Source of the DNA: Chrysomallon squamiferum
Lineage: Eukaryota > Mollusca > Gastropoda > Neomphalida > Peltospiridae
Direction of reading: 5' to 3'
Assembly: GCA_012295275.1 (NCBI GenBank)
Contig: CM022670.1
Span: 17,536,698-17,600,697, forward strand
Length of the DNA: 64,000 nucleotides
Of this stretch, positions 26,680 through 34,900 are shown one piece after another. Every line of letters begins with the position of its first letter. The stretch's first letter is position 1. Position numbers and translations under genes: made by a program. The notes below the pieces were generated by a model, which made no database searches, was not told the origin of the DNA, and worked only from the letters and a program-made list of their open reading frames with translations.

Positions 26680-27350
26680 AACCATTTAGCTTACTCATTT
26701 AGTTATGTTTCTACAATGTTTCTGAGGTACTTTTCAAAGACTTAAGTTCACACAATCTACATGTCAGAGAGAAAGAGATTCACAAAAAATAACAGATTAA
26801 TTAATATTAACTTTAACAGAACCACAAATAATCAAATTGTAATAAAGCTAGAAAAAAACTGTTTATTTTATTTCATTTTATTTTATTTGTTTATTTTTAA
26901 ATAATTTATTTAAAAAAAAAAAAAAAAAAAAATAAAAAAAAATATATATCAAGGGGTTCTAATTACCTGTCCCAAGTGTATCGTAAGGTTGACGGCATTG
27001 TACTGCATACCCCTAGACAGCGGCGGACTCTGCCACCAACTCTGTGTTCCATCAATGGCGAATTCCGGACCATGGTCTTGACTGGGGCTGGAGGGGTTGC
27101 AATAGTCACACAACTGTCCCTGGATAACTTCCCTGCTCGCTGCTTCTTTGTAACCGGTGGCTCCTGTCAATCGGCAATAAAGTTCCACTGTTGGAACTCC
27201 ACATGTTGCAGTCGCCGTTATATTTCTGCCTTGAGCTAGATTAAAATATGGCGGCGTTAATACTTGTGCATTTGTAAAACTAATAAAACTGATTGTTGTA
27301 ATTAAAACAAAAGTAACTAAAATTGAGGGAGAAAACTCCCATGCCGCCAT
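147..27350 (-). CDS. LAMA5: Laminin subunit alpha, alpha-5/LanA type (N-terminal 1812 residues, 37 exons, 3' part outside window)
   Basis: This is the short arm of a secreted laminin alpha chain, a basement-membrane subunit that pairs with beta and gamma chains and polymerises through its LN domain. I assembled 37 exons on the minus strand; all have AG/GT borders and their phases agree, giving 5436 nt of open frame. The start is the ATG at 27350 (A at -3, G at +4), followed by a hydrophobic signal peptide of about 28 residues ending near TNAQ. Domain order by residue: LN 29-277, LE modules 278-825, domain IVb 826-1376, LE 1377-1585, L4a 1590-1760, LE to 1812. The IVb domain between two LE blocks is the mark of alpha-3/alpha-5 chains and argues against alpha-1/2. 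The length matches the same stretch of vertebrate LAMA5. No frameshift was found. The last exon (147-260) ends in phase 0 at a GTAAGT donor, so the gene continues to the left of the window. Confidence 0.96.
384..588. repeat. GA and TAA microsatellites in the last visible laminin intron
   Basis: AGAC/GA repeats at 391-427 and about 20 TAA units at 527-588. Confidence 0.9.
687..2799 (-). other. LAMA5: Laminin exons 32-36: L4a (LamB) domain
   Basis: Exons 2647-2799, 2124-2228, 1738-1821, 1301-1422 and 687-795. The domain shows [28 protein letters not shown], the hydrophobic strand [20 protein letters not shown] and an LTDVSLEEA turn, followed by the resumption of LE cysteines ([14 protein letters not shown]). 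Phases run 0,0,0,2,0. The domain sits inside a split LE module, as in other laminin alpha chains. Confidence 0.9.
3149..5507 (-). other. LAMA5: Laminin exons 27-31: LE modules between IVb and L4a
   Basis: Exons 5373-5578 (second half), 4985-5115, 4564-4634, 3829-3973 and 3149-3289. Four complete LE repeats start at PCSCD, PCNCP, LCNCD and KCDCD, and a fifth (TKCFCFG...RCD) is interrupted by the L4a domain, the usual split-LE arrangement. The [10 protein letters not shown] stretch is a strong alpha-chain signature. Intron 3974-4563 contains a hAT-like MITE remnant. Confidence 0.9.
4010..4188. mobile_element. hAT-type MITE remnant (179 bp)
   Basis: The ends CAGTGGTTCTTAACC and TTGAGAATCACTG are inverted and match the common hAT terminal pattern CAGTGGTTCTCAACC. 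The 8-bp flanks match at only 5 of 8 positions, so the copy is old. It lies inside a laminin intron (3974-4563). Confidence 0.6.
5508..10830 (-). other. LAMA5: Laminin exons 16-27: domain IVb
   Basis: Exons 10674-10830, 10138-10407, 9754-9848, 9100-9265, 8712-8872, 8201-8315, 7828-7910, 7348-7492, 6824-6953, 6363-6505, 6110-6225 and the first part of 5373-5578. About 550 residues with few cysteines, the non-LE globular region specific to alpha-3/alpha-5/LanA chains. Recognisable landmarks are [61 protein letters not shown] and [13 protein letters not shown], all in alpha-5 order. Exon phases are consistent throughout. Introns are AT-rich with GT/CA microsatellites near 8084-8108 and 8493-8620; I see nothing else in them. 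Confidence 0.9.
13722..14040. repeat. Minisatellite, three decayed copies of ~105-121 bp
   Basis: Copies begin near 13737, 13858 and 13960, each with a TTTAAATTA...CTTTTT...ATAAATG core. The array runs up to the donor of laminin exon 14051-14188. Confidence 0.55.
14676..14865. repeat. Minisatellite, 73-bp unit, about 2.6 copies
   Basis: AATCTT followed by AAAATAAACA recurs at 14676, 14749 and 14822, an exact 73-bp spacing, in the laminin intron 14601-15008. Confidence 0.7.
15430..15720. repeat. GTA/GTR trinucleotide-rich tract
   Basis: Imperfect GTA repeats extend over about 290 bp in a laminin intron. ORFs here are repeat translations. Confidence 0.7.
16190..16500. repeat. Minisatellite, 61-71 bp unit, about 5 copies
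   Basis: The block CCATAAnnnCTCTGTATATAG recurs at 16192, 16314, 16381 and 16452, with a degenerate copy between the first two. It fills most of the laminin intron 16116-16550. Confidence 0.7.
16647..16692. repeat. TAA microsatellite at the laminin exon 6 acceptor
   Basis: The run begins 6 nt upstream of the exon start at 16641, so on the minus strand an ATT repeat takes the place of the pyrimidine tract. Confidence 0.8.
17863..18240. repeat. Minisatellite containing the 5' end of laminin exon 4
   Basis: The block TATCCTTAATACT recurs at about 17868, 17948, 18081 and, degenerately, 18163 and 18217. The first copy is coding (SIKDI) plus splice acceptor; the rest lie in intron 3. Confidence 0.7.
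20620..20703. repeat. TAA microsatellite
   Basis: About 19 uninterrupted TAA units followed by imperfect ones, in laminin intron 1. Confidence 0.9.
22195..22375. repeat. Minisatellite, ~58-60 bp unit, three copies
   Basis: TTGTTATG...ATCTnTnTCTTnT recurs three times in laminin intron 1, well decayed. Confidence 0.6.
25350..25740. repeat. Tandem duplication, 220-240 bp unit
   Basis: A 31-bp perfect match starting TGTGATTGGTAAATATAACC occurs at 25411 and 25652, and flanking blocks (AGTTCATGAA..., ACTATAGTTAATGGAATTC) repeat around it. A third, partial copy lies at 25457-25482. Confidence 0.75.
26597..26676. repeat. Adjacent TAA and AC microsatellites
   Basis: A TAA run (26597-26629) is followed by an AC run of 19 units (26639-26676), about 290 bp from the donor of laminin exon 1. 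Confidence 0.9.
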
Positions 27351-27353
27351 GTT
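27343..27353. promoter_or_regulatory. YY1-type motif overlapping the laminin start codon
   Basis: The plus strand reads GCCGCCATGTT, the consensus GCCGCCATNTT of the zinc-finger factor YY1, and the start ATG is inside it on the minus strand. In mammals such motifs overlap start codons of genes with short leaders (established). Use here is inference. Confidence 0.4.
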
Positions 27354-27568
27354 GCAAGAACTGGCAAACTTTTTTCTACAGAAATTTCTGCGGTTAACTT
27401 CTTAAGGGAATCCCAGCAATACTCATTATTCTAAAAGGGGGTACAATGCTGTAATCAGCTGTCCAAAAGTTCTTCATAATAAAACACTCTTGTTGGATTA
27501 AATTATGTACTATATTATAATGTATTCTGCTTTTAGTTTATTATATTTCATCTTTATCAGAAAGGCTG

Positions 27569-27577
27569 CTTATATAA
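27569..27577 (-). promoter_or_regulatory. Possible TATA-like element upstream of laminin
   Basis: A TATATAAG stretch on the minus strand lies about 220 bp upstream of the laminin ATG. In a sequence this AT-rich such a match is expected by chance, so this is a weak call. Confidence 0.2.
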
Positions 27578-28383
27578 AGCTATGGTTGTTAAACAACCTT
27601 TTTAACCTTCCACAAAAATAGGACAGGCCAACATATAACAAGCGAGTATGCAATCTCTTGCATCTCTTTCGAATGCTAGCTAGCTACAGTAGTTAACATA
27701 AAACGGATGAGGGCGTGAATTGTAGTTACACAGTGAACTGGGGGTCCAGTTTGGGTAGGATTTGGTTGCGCGTAACTCAGAACCCACAAGTTTTTACTAG
27801 CTGAAAGATAAGCCAGGCTAAAAATGACAATGCAGATTCCTGGATTGGATATTCATAACTGTTCCATTTTAAAGCAGCACTGTGAATAGGAAAAAGAAAG
27901 TTGATGACTTTTTGTCTGGTTTGAACATGTCATATTTGATTTAAACACCAACATGCATATAATTAAATATTTCACATTCCAACCAGTTCCCTATATTTTA
28001 CACAGTGTCATAATATTTCAGGATGTTAAAAGTGTTCATAAAATAAAATATAATGTGCCTTCAGATGTAAATAAATAAAAAAAAGTATTTCAAAAATATA
28101 AAGGTGCTAAATTGGTTTGTAGAATGACCAAGACTGAATCATTTGCATAATCAAAAAAGACCATATTTTCTTTAAAGAAAATAAAGAAGAAAGAAATTGG
28201 TAAACTGAGTAGTTTTAATTTTCACATGTTGCATATTGAAAAATAAAATTTTAATCTTATTGATAATTAACCAGGCATTACTTGAGAATAAATTATGAAA
28301 AGTTTTAATTAAGGATATAAAAAGAACCTGTCTAATTTTAATTTAAATGGCAAATTAGGTATAGTAGATTACTGTGTTTAGAT

Positions 28384-28644
28384 CAGTGTTATTTAACCAT
28401 TTTTTCTCACACCCTATTTCAGTTGGTTTTTTAAATCACATGTCTCATGAATGGAGACATTATATTATATGTATTCAAAAGCATGTGTTAAATGCAGTGA
28501 AACAGTTTTTAATTACAAGGCATCAGTTGCAGCTTCAAACTTTAGAAAATTTGAAAGTGAAAAGCTGTGAAATCAATCATATATCGATTAATTCTGAATT
28601 GTGTTCCACCAAAATATTGCCATGCCCCATCTTGAGAAACACTG
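28384..28644. mobile_element. hAT-type MITE with 8-bp target-site duplication (261 bp)
   Basis: Inverted ends CAGTGTTATTTAACC and CTTGAGAAACACTG are flanked by GTTTAGAT and GTTCAGAT, which match at 7 of 8 positions and fit the hAT target pattern nTnnnnAn. There is no transposase; the ORF inside is chance. Confidence 0.7.
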
Positions 28645-31600
28645 GTTCAGATAAACAGATAAAACAAGACTGCTGGATACACAAAATAAATTCAACACAA
28701 ATAATGAGGATTTTATACTTTTTATTCAATTTTCCGAAGATGACAAAATAGAAACCAACATAATTCCCTAACAATAAAAATAATTTCCTGTTTTATTTTA
28801 ACAAAGTATATCTGACTTTCTAATTATTTTGAGAATATTAAAATAATATCAGAAAAAGTTAAATTTCTTGCAATATAACAAATTTACAGATGACTAAAGT
28901 ATAAATAATGTTTAACCCACATGAATTATGGTGTAACAAGCAAGATGAAGAATTATTGCACACGAAGATAAAGTCATCAGAAGACAGACAACCCATGTAA
29001 TTTTGGTGTGGATGGCAAAAATGAGACACCATATTAAAAAAACAAAAACAAATGAATAACAGAAGATAGAATTGATTTGATAAGAAATTTTTTTACAGAT
29101 TTATTAAAACAGAAATTGTATTTTGAAAAGGGAAATAATTCTTTAGTGATACAAAGCATTTAATGTTGCAGAAGGCATAATTACTGTATAATAATCTACA
29201 ACTGGTAAAACAATCCTTTATATTTTTGATTTATTTTTTAAAACCGACCTAAAATATAAATTGTAAATTTTAATTTTTCCACATGTAACAATTTTTGCTG
29301 TTTCTATTAAGTTAATTTTTAAAGTACTTTACTGTATTATTGAAGTTAAGCATTAGAAGTGATGTAATGAGATTCTGTAAGAAATTCACCATATCATTGA
29401 CATTAAACCTATCCAATAACAAATGTGACAGAAAATGGACGGACACACAAAATCTATATATATATATATATATATATATTTTTATTTTTTTATGTCTTCC
29501 TGCATTTGTCAGGTTGAGAAACAAGTTATCTCATCTGGACTATGATCAACATATCCTAGGTAGATTCATGCAGGTTCCAAAAATATTTTTTCTTAAAACA
29601 TTTCTTACAAAACAATTGAAAATAAATTTAACCCATATAAACACGATAGTGCTACTTAACTGTAGATCAAAAATGCATTAAAAGAATGTTATAATAAATT
29701 AATAAATAAATAGTAATAAAAACCAAATTTAAAAAGTTTTTGTGAGAAGATCAGTTAAAGCAGAACTTTTGAACAATTTTTTTTTTAATTAATCGAGGTA
29801 AAACACCACCCTGTATTAAATAATAATTTTAATATGCAGCTGTTTTCACAGATGCAGGACATTTTTAAGTGAATATGATAGATCTCAGCCAAAACCTTTT
29901 TCAAGACATGATACCATAGATTAATACATTTTTCAGGACTTTAATAAAAAAAATTAGTTTGTGTACAGGAGAAGATTTTAGGCTGATCAATCCCAACAAA
30001 ATAAAGTAAATAAAAAAAAAAAAAAAAAAGAAGGAAAAAGATTATGCAGCATAAAATAGATCATTTTAAAGAGAATCAAAATGTTGAACCTGCAGAGACC
30101 AAAAGGTTCAGTGCAAATATTTATTACTGTAACTAGAACTGTGCAAAATAACAAATGTTAATGTAGATCTATTTAATGAAAAAGTTTATTTTTAAAATGT
30201 ACTTATTTAAATATAAAAAAATAAAAATAAAACAAATATAATAATAATGAAAATAATATACAATTCTTTAAATTTTCAGAAAGTCAGAGGAAAACAGCAT
30301 TTATATTAGCACTTTCAGTATAAACAAAATTTATCGAACAGGTATTTACACTACATATATACAAATGTGTATTCAATTTCCATACAAAATATATTTTAAA
30401 CAACCAAAAAAAATTCAAACAAAATGTTTCTCAAAACAGAGGCATCACAATAATCCATCACCAATAATTTTTTATTTTTGGGGGTTTTTTGATTACAAAT
30501 GGAACAAAATTTTCCAAATTTTTCATCATTTACATATTTTCAGTTATTTACAATTTAAATTACACTTAAATTTATGAATATATAAAAAAAGAAAAAAAAA
30601 AAAAAAAAATTACATTTTTAAAAAATAATTAAAAATTAAACTAATAAAATACATAAACTTGTCTAGAATTCATACTTTTTTTCATTTTATTAATTTTAGC
30701 ATTAGATAATTTATTATTAGTTTCTTTTAATCACCCTTAAGAATAAAAAAATCAGTTACTCTTTTTATGAAGAAACAGAACGTCAGATATCATTTTAAAA
30801 TAAAAGTAACAATATTAGCTTTAAGAAAGGAAAAAGACTGAATACACAAAAAAGAAAAGAAAATACAATCACTAAATGTTGTTCTTACATACTGTTAAAG
30901 CCTTTAATTATTTAAAGTGAAATTTTCTATGGTTTGAACATCTTATACACAATTCATGTCAGGTGATTTTAATTTGTTGACATCAAGCTCTTTTAAGAAT
31001 AAATGATCCAAAGTAGTAAACTCATGTTCATTTCCATTAACCTTTCTTTTATCTCACTTCCTATTACAAAGAAATGAAAAATGTAAAAAATAAAACCCAA
31101 CCCGATAAAATAAGTGTTTAGATCAGATAAAGGTAATTTTGTAAGAATTTATTGAAAATGGCCACAATAAATGAACAAGAGGTTACTTATTGATTTATTA
31201 TTACTAATTTTCTTCCTTTATTTTGTTACATACTGAATGACAAACTGTTTTTATTCATGGATTTATGTATGCTATTGTCACATTTCTTTAGCTAAGATTG
31301 ATATTCTGAATTCTTAAAATTGTTAAGTATATAAAATATACATGCACTTTTTGTTCATAAACAACAAATACAACTAAACAATACTGATTCAAAAATAAAT
31401 ACATTTAATTTCACCTTACAAGTTTCTACACTAAGGTTCCAGTAAAATTAAAATAATAGTTACAGTAATCTATTAACCAAAATGTGGCTTTTTATAACTT
31501 AACACAAGTTACTATTCTTAAGAAATAAATTTTGGAAACAAAATATTTAAATTATGGGATATTCCTTTACAGGGTTAAACTGGGTATATGCTGATCAAGC

Positions 31601-31876
31601 TGCTGTGTGGAATCTCTGCATGAAGCAATGTTCAAAAGACTTGTATTTTATAAGCTCTCGTCAGACATGGCTGTCACAGATTCTTGTTTCACAGACAAAG
31701 CATTGCAGTTAAACCCATGATCCATCATTAAGTCAGAAATGTTATTTTTCTTTAACAGATAAGAACAATGCATGGTGTCATGATTGAAATAAAAATAAAA
31801 TTGATATCAGAGTATAGGTTACTTATCGGTGTGACAAAATGTGAATAACGTACTTTGGCCAATGAAAAATGACTTG

Positions 31877-31904
31877 TTTTTTTTTTTTTTTTTTTTTTTT
31901 TTTT
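31877..31904. repeat. T28 homopolymer (A28 in the PAIP1 sense strand)
   Basis: 28 uninterrupted T on the plus strand, starting 43 nt past the PAIP1 stop codon in the sense direction. Confidence 0.9.
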
Positions 31905-31935
31905 GTTATTTAATGACAATGAACATGACAGGCAG

Positions 31936-31941
31936 TTTATT
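31936..31941 (-). terminator. PAIP1 poly(A) signal AATAAA, followed by genomic A28
   Basis: AATAAA on the minus strand begins 6 nt after the PAIP1 stop. A run of 28 A (31877-31904, T on plus) starts 31 nt further on, close to where cleavage would be expected. Other, longer 3' ends are possible. Confidence 0.45.
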
Positions 31942-31946
31942 AGTTT

Positions 31947-34900
31947 CTACTGCTGATTTTGCTGTCTTAAAAATTCTTCAAAATCTTCAACCATTTCATC
32001 GTCCATACCAGTATCAACACTATAAAACAAAACAAAATTGAAAATAATAATAACTGAAAAACTAAAACTAAAGATAATTGATTTTTCAAAACATTAACAT
32101 TCTAGCAACAATTGTTAATATCAAACATTTTTTTGGATTAATGACATAAATATTTATTATTCTCTTTTAAGGATCTGCCTATTGAGATTTAGTCTTCCTG
32201 GTGACAAACCCCACTAACAGAATAATCTCCCATCATGCTGTTGAACTCATCACAATCCTCACTAATACATCTATCAATTCAGTTACAAACACTCTTTTTC
32301 TGCAGATTGCCCAAAATCCTTTTAACATTCTTCAAATCAGATCTCAACAACCAATATCTCCACCTCCCAATCACAATCACCACCATTACAATAATTAAGC
32401 CACCAACACTTACCTGCGACATTCCCCCTCACTACATCACAACTATCTTTGTTGTTACATCACAACAATCTGTTATTACATTTCACAGCTATGTGTTACT
32501 GTATCAAAACTGTCTGTTAATATCATCAAACAAAACAACATGTAAGTCATAACTGTTATCACACATCACTACTACCTGTGTTGTTATATCACAACTGTGT
32601 TATTACTTTCTGTGTTATTATATCAGAACTATCTAGGTTATTGCACAACACAAAACAACTTACTACTGGAAATTATTTTCTGTGTAGTTGTTTTCCACTG
32701 GGTCTGCCCACTGAGAGTAGTTGGGTTCCCCAGCACTGCCATTCATTGTCTCCTGTTGCCACTGCAGGAATTCCAAGTCTTCCTCTTCATTGAGGACATA
32801 CTGCTCATCATCATAATTCTGTCAGAAAAATCAGTAAATCAGTCACTGACAACTCAAAACACTTTAATATTAGTTAGTATATCAGCCTTTGTCAAAACAA
32901 TATCAAGGGACTAGCAAGTATGAGCTCAGATTAAAAATATCATTAATAATATTTAAGTTTAGGCTCTTGATACATACAAATATTTATTTTTTATGTTTTT
33001 TTATTACAGATTTCTTATTAATAATACTTAGTAATCTATAACAACAGTTAAAGTCTCTGTTAAAAGCAGTTTTAAAGGACCGGCAGAAACAGATTGAAAA
33101 TGTCATTAATAATATTTAATTTCTTATTCCTTAGGTTCTGTTATATAAATAGTATTTATTTACTATATTTTATTAGAAATGTCTTATTGATAACAGTTAA
33201 TAATTAATAACAATCAACTTATTAAATTTTCTACCACATCATAAATATGCTGTAACACTGTGTTGATTACCATTACCAACATTATTATTGAGGGAAGCAT
33301 AAAACAAGACACACTACTTTGAACATTAAAGACTTTAACAAAACTCACTCAGAATAAATGATCATGCAGCTATTACTGCTGATTATATCCCAAGATGAAC
33401 AATACTGTGATTGCATAACACAGTTTGTATTTTAGCTAATAAGTCAACAATCACTCAGGACAAATAATATTTCCAGATTTTTGTTGAAAATAAGGCATGA
33501 AAAAGAAATGATATAGCAAAATCCCAAAAAAAAAAAATAGTGTTCACCTCTTCTCCTTCATCATAAGCAAAACCAGCTTGCTCTCTGGTGATGGGCTGCC
33601 CTGATGCATTGTAGAATATTGGCTCAGTCTAAAATCACATTGAAACATTATTGGTTAATTGATTTAAAAAAAAAAAATATTAATGACAAATTCAATTTGT
33701 TTCAGTAGGATACTGACACTGATTTGTTTAATGTATTTATAAATTAAAATTACTTAATGTAAAACTTACTGATGACATACTGGTACGATACTGACACTGA
33801 TTTGTTTCTGTATTTATAAATTAAAATTTCTTAATGTAAAACATACTGATGACATATCAGTGTGGTACTGATAGTGGTTTGTTTCTGTGTCATGTGATGA
33901 TGATGAAGATGAGACTCCCTTTTGACCCCAGTCAGAGTCTCGCAGTTTCAACACAGTCTGTATCAAGAACTTAACATTGCTGAAATCAAACACCATAATA
34001 CATCAACATGCATTTCATTCTCATAATAATTTAAAATCAAATACATGATACTATCCTAAATCTGTCAAGTTTTTTCATTTGTGTGGAAAATGATGTGATC
34101 AGTATGGGCTGTTTTTGTTACTGCAGATCATAGATAGCTTAAGTACATCAACATGATTATGTTATCATACAAGTGCATATGCAATGTAACTGAACAGGCT
34201 GATAAAATTCAATTTGAGGATGGAATTGTTTCTGTTTGTAAGACCTACTCTCCTAACATCTGTGATATGCTCAGGTTCTTTAGTTGTATGAACACTTCAT
34301 CAAACTCTTCTTTTTTAAGACTTTCTTCCATTGCAGCACCACATAACTGAAATAAAATTGATTTTACCACATGTGAGAAATGATTTCTATTTTAAATTAT
34401 TTATACATTTTTGTAAGAAAGTTTGAAGTTAAATTCAATTTGTACTGTAATTAACATGCACACAACCAAATATGATTTATCAGTAAAGTACAAACAGTCA
34501 TTTTAACTTTCAGCAAGCACAGATGCTAATGAACACACACAAAAATACACACGTTAATTCTCTCAATGAATAAAATTATTAAAACATACAAAGAAAAAAT
34601 GTTTCAGTTGTTTTAAGCAGAATAAAATTTATCCATCATAACAATAAAATGAATGCTGTACATGAATATGCTATTACAAAACCATCACTGTTCAGATCAA
34701 ATCTGTCATCAACCCTGATTAGAGTTCACGTATTTCTCACACAGTTTAACTAAGAACAAAATATATTTGAGAATTTTTTTGGGTAAACCAAACATTCACA
34801 GCCTGGTTGTATTTATGGAGAAAAAATAGAGAAGAAACGTGGATTACCTTGAGCAGCTGACATGCACATTTGACAGAGACATCTGATGGATAAGCCAAGA

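Larger units (their letters stand above)
19302..26966 (-). other. Laminin intron 1 (7.7 kb): repeats, no coding exon seen
   Basis: This intron joins exon 1 (phase 0) to exon 2 (phase 0). I found no further in-frame exon. It contains a TAA microsatellite (20620-20703), a decayed three-copy ~58-bp repeat (22195-22375), a shorter TAA run (25030-25090), a 220-240 bp duplication (25350-25740), and TAA plus AC runs (26597-26676). The stretch 23230-23560 is less AT-rich than its surroundings and could be regulatory, but there is no specific evidence. ORFs such as 23635-23829 are low-complexity. Confidence 0.6.
17850..27350 (-). other. LAMA5: Laminin exons 1-4: signal peptide and LN domain
   Basis: Exons 26967-27350, 19065-19301, 18579-18749 and the start of 17676-17889. 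Visible family landmarks include [68 protein letters not shown] and [14 protein letters not shown], in the order usual for LN domains. LN domains mediate laminin network assembly. Exons 1, 2 and 3 all end in phase 0. Intron 1 is 7.7 kb, by far the longest of the gene. Introns 2 (18750-19064) and 3 (17890-18578) are AT-rich; intron 3 carries a minisatellite described separately. Confidence 0.93.
27351..31946. other. Intergenic gap between laminin 5' end and PAIP1 3' end
   Basis: No conserved protein or RNA gene is recognisable. The part just above 27350 should hold the laminin promoter and leader; the part below 31946 should hold PAIP1 3' UTR. It contains a hAT MITE (28384-28644), an AT run near 29456-29480 and several poly-A/T runs. 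ORFs here are short, AT-driven and match no family I know. Confidence 0.6.
31947..33628 (-). other. PAIP1: PAIP1 C-terminal exons with PAM1-like acidic tail
   Basis: Exons 33548-33628 (begins TEPIFYNASGQPIT, matching human EPTFYTSDGVPFT), 32664-32818 (Asp/Glu-rich) and 31947-32019 (MDDEMVEDFEEFL, then TAG at 31947-31949). The acidic end corresponds to PAM1, which binds the RRMs of PABP. The donor of exon 32664-32818 is a tandem GTAGTAAGT that can be cut at 32664 or 32667 without changing frame. Confidence 0.85.

Noticed and set aside
27245-27255. Second YY1-like AATATGGCGGC in laminin exon 1
   Set aside because: It is explained by the conserved coding motif T-P-P-Y-F of LN domains.
28374-28751. 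125-codon ORF on the plus strand
   Set aside because: It overlaps the hAT MITE, has no family similarity or splice context, and has the composition of AT-rich chance ORFs.
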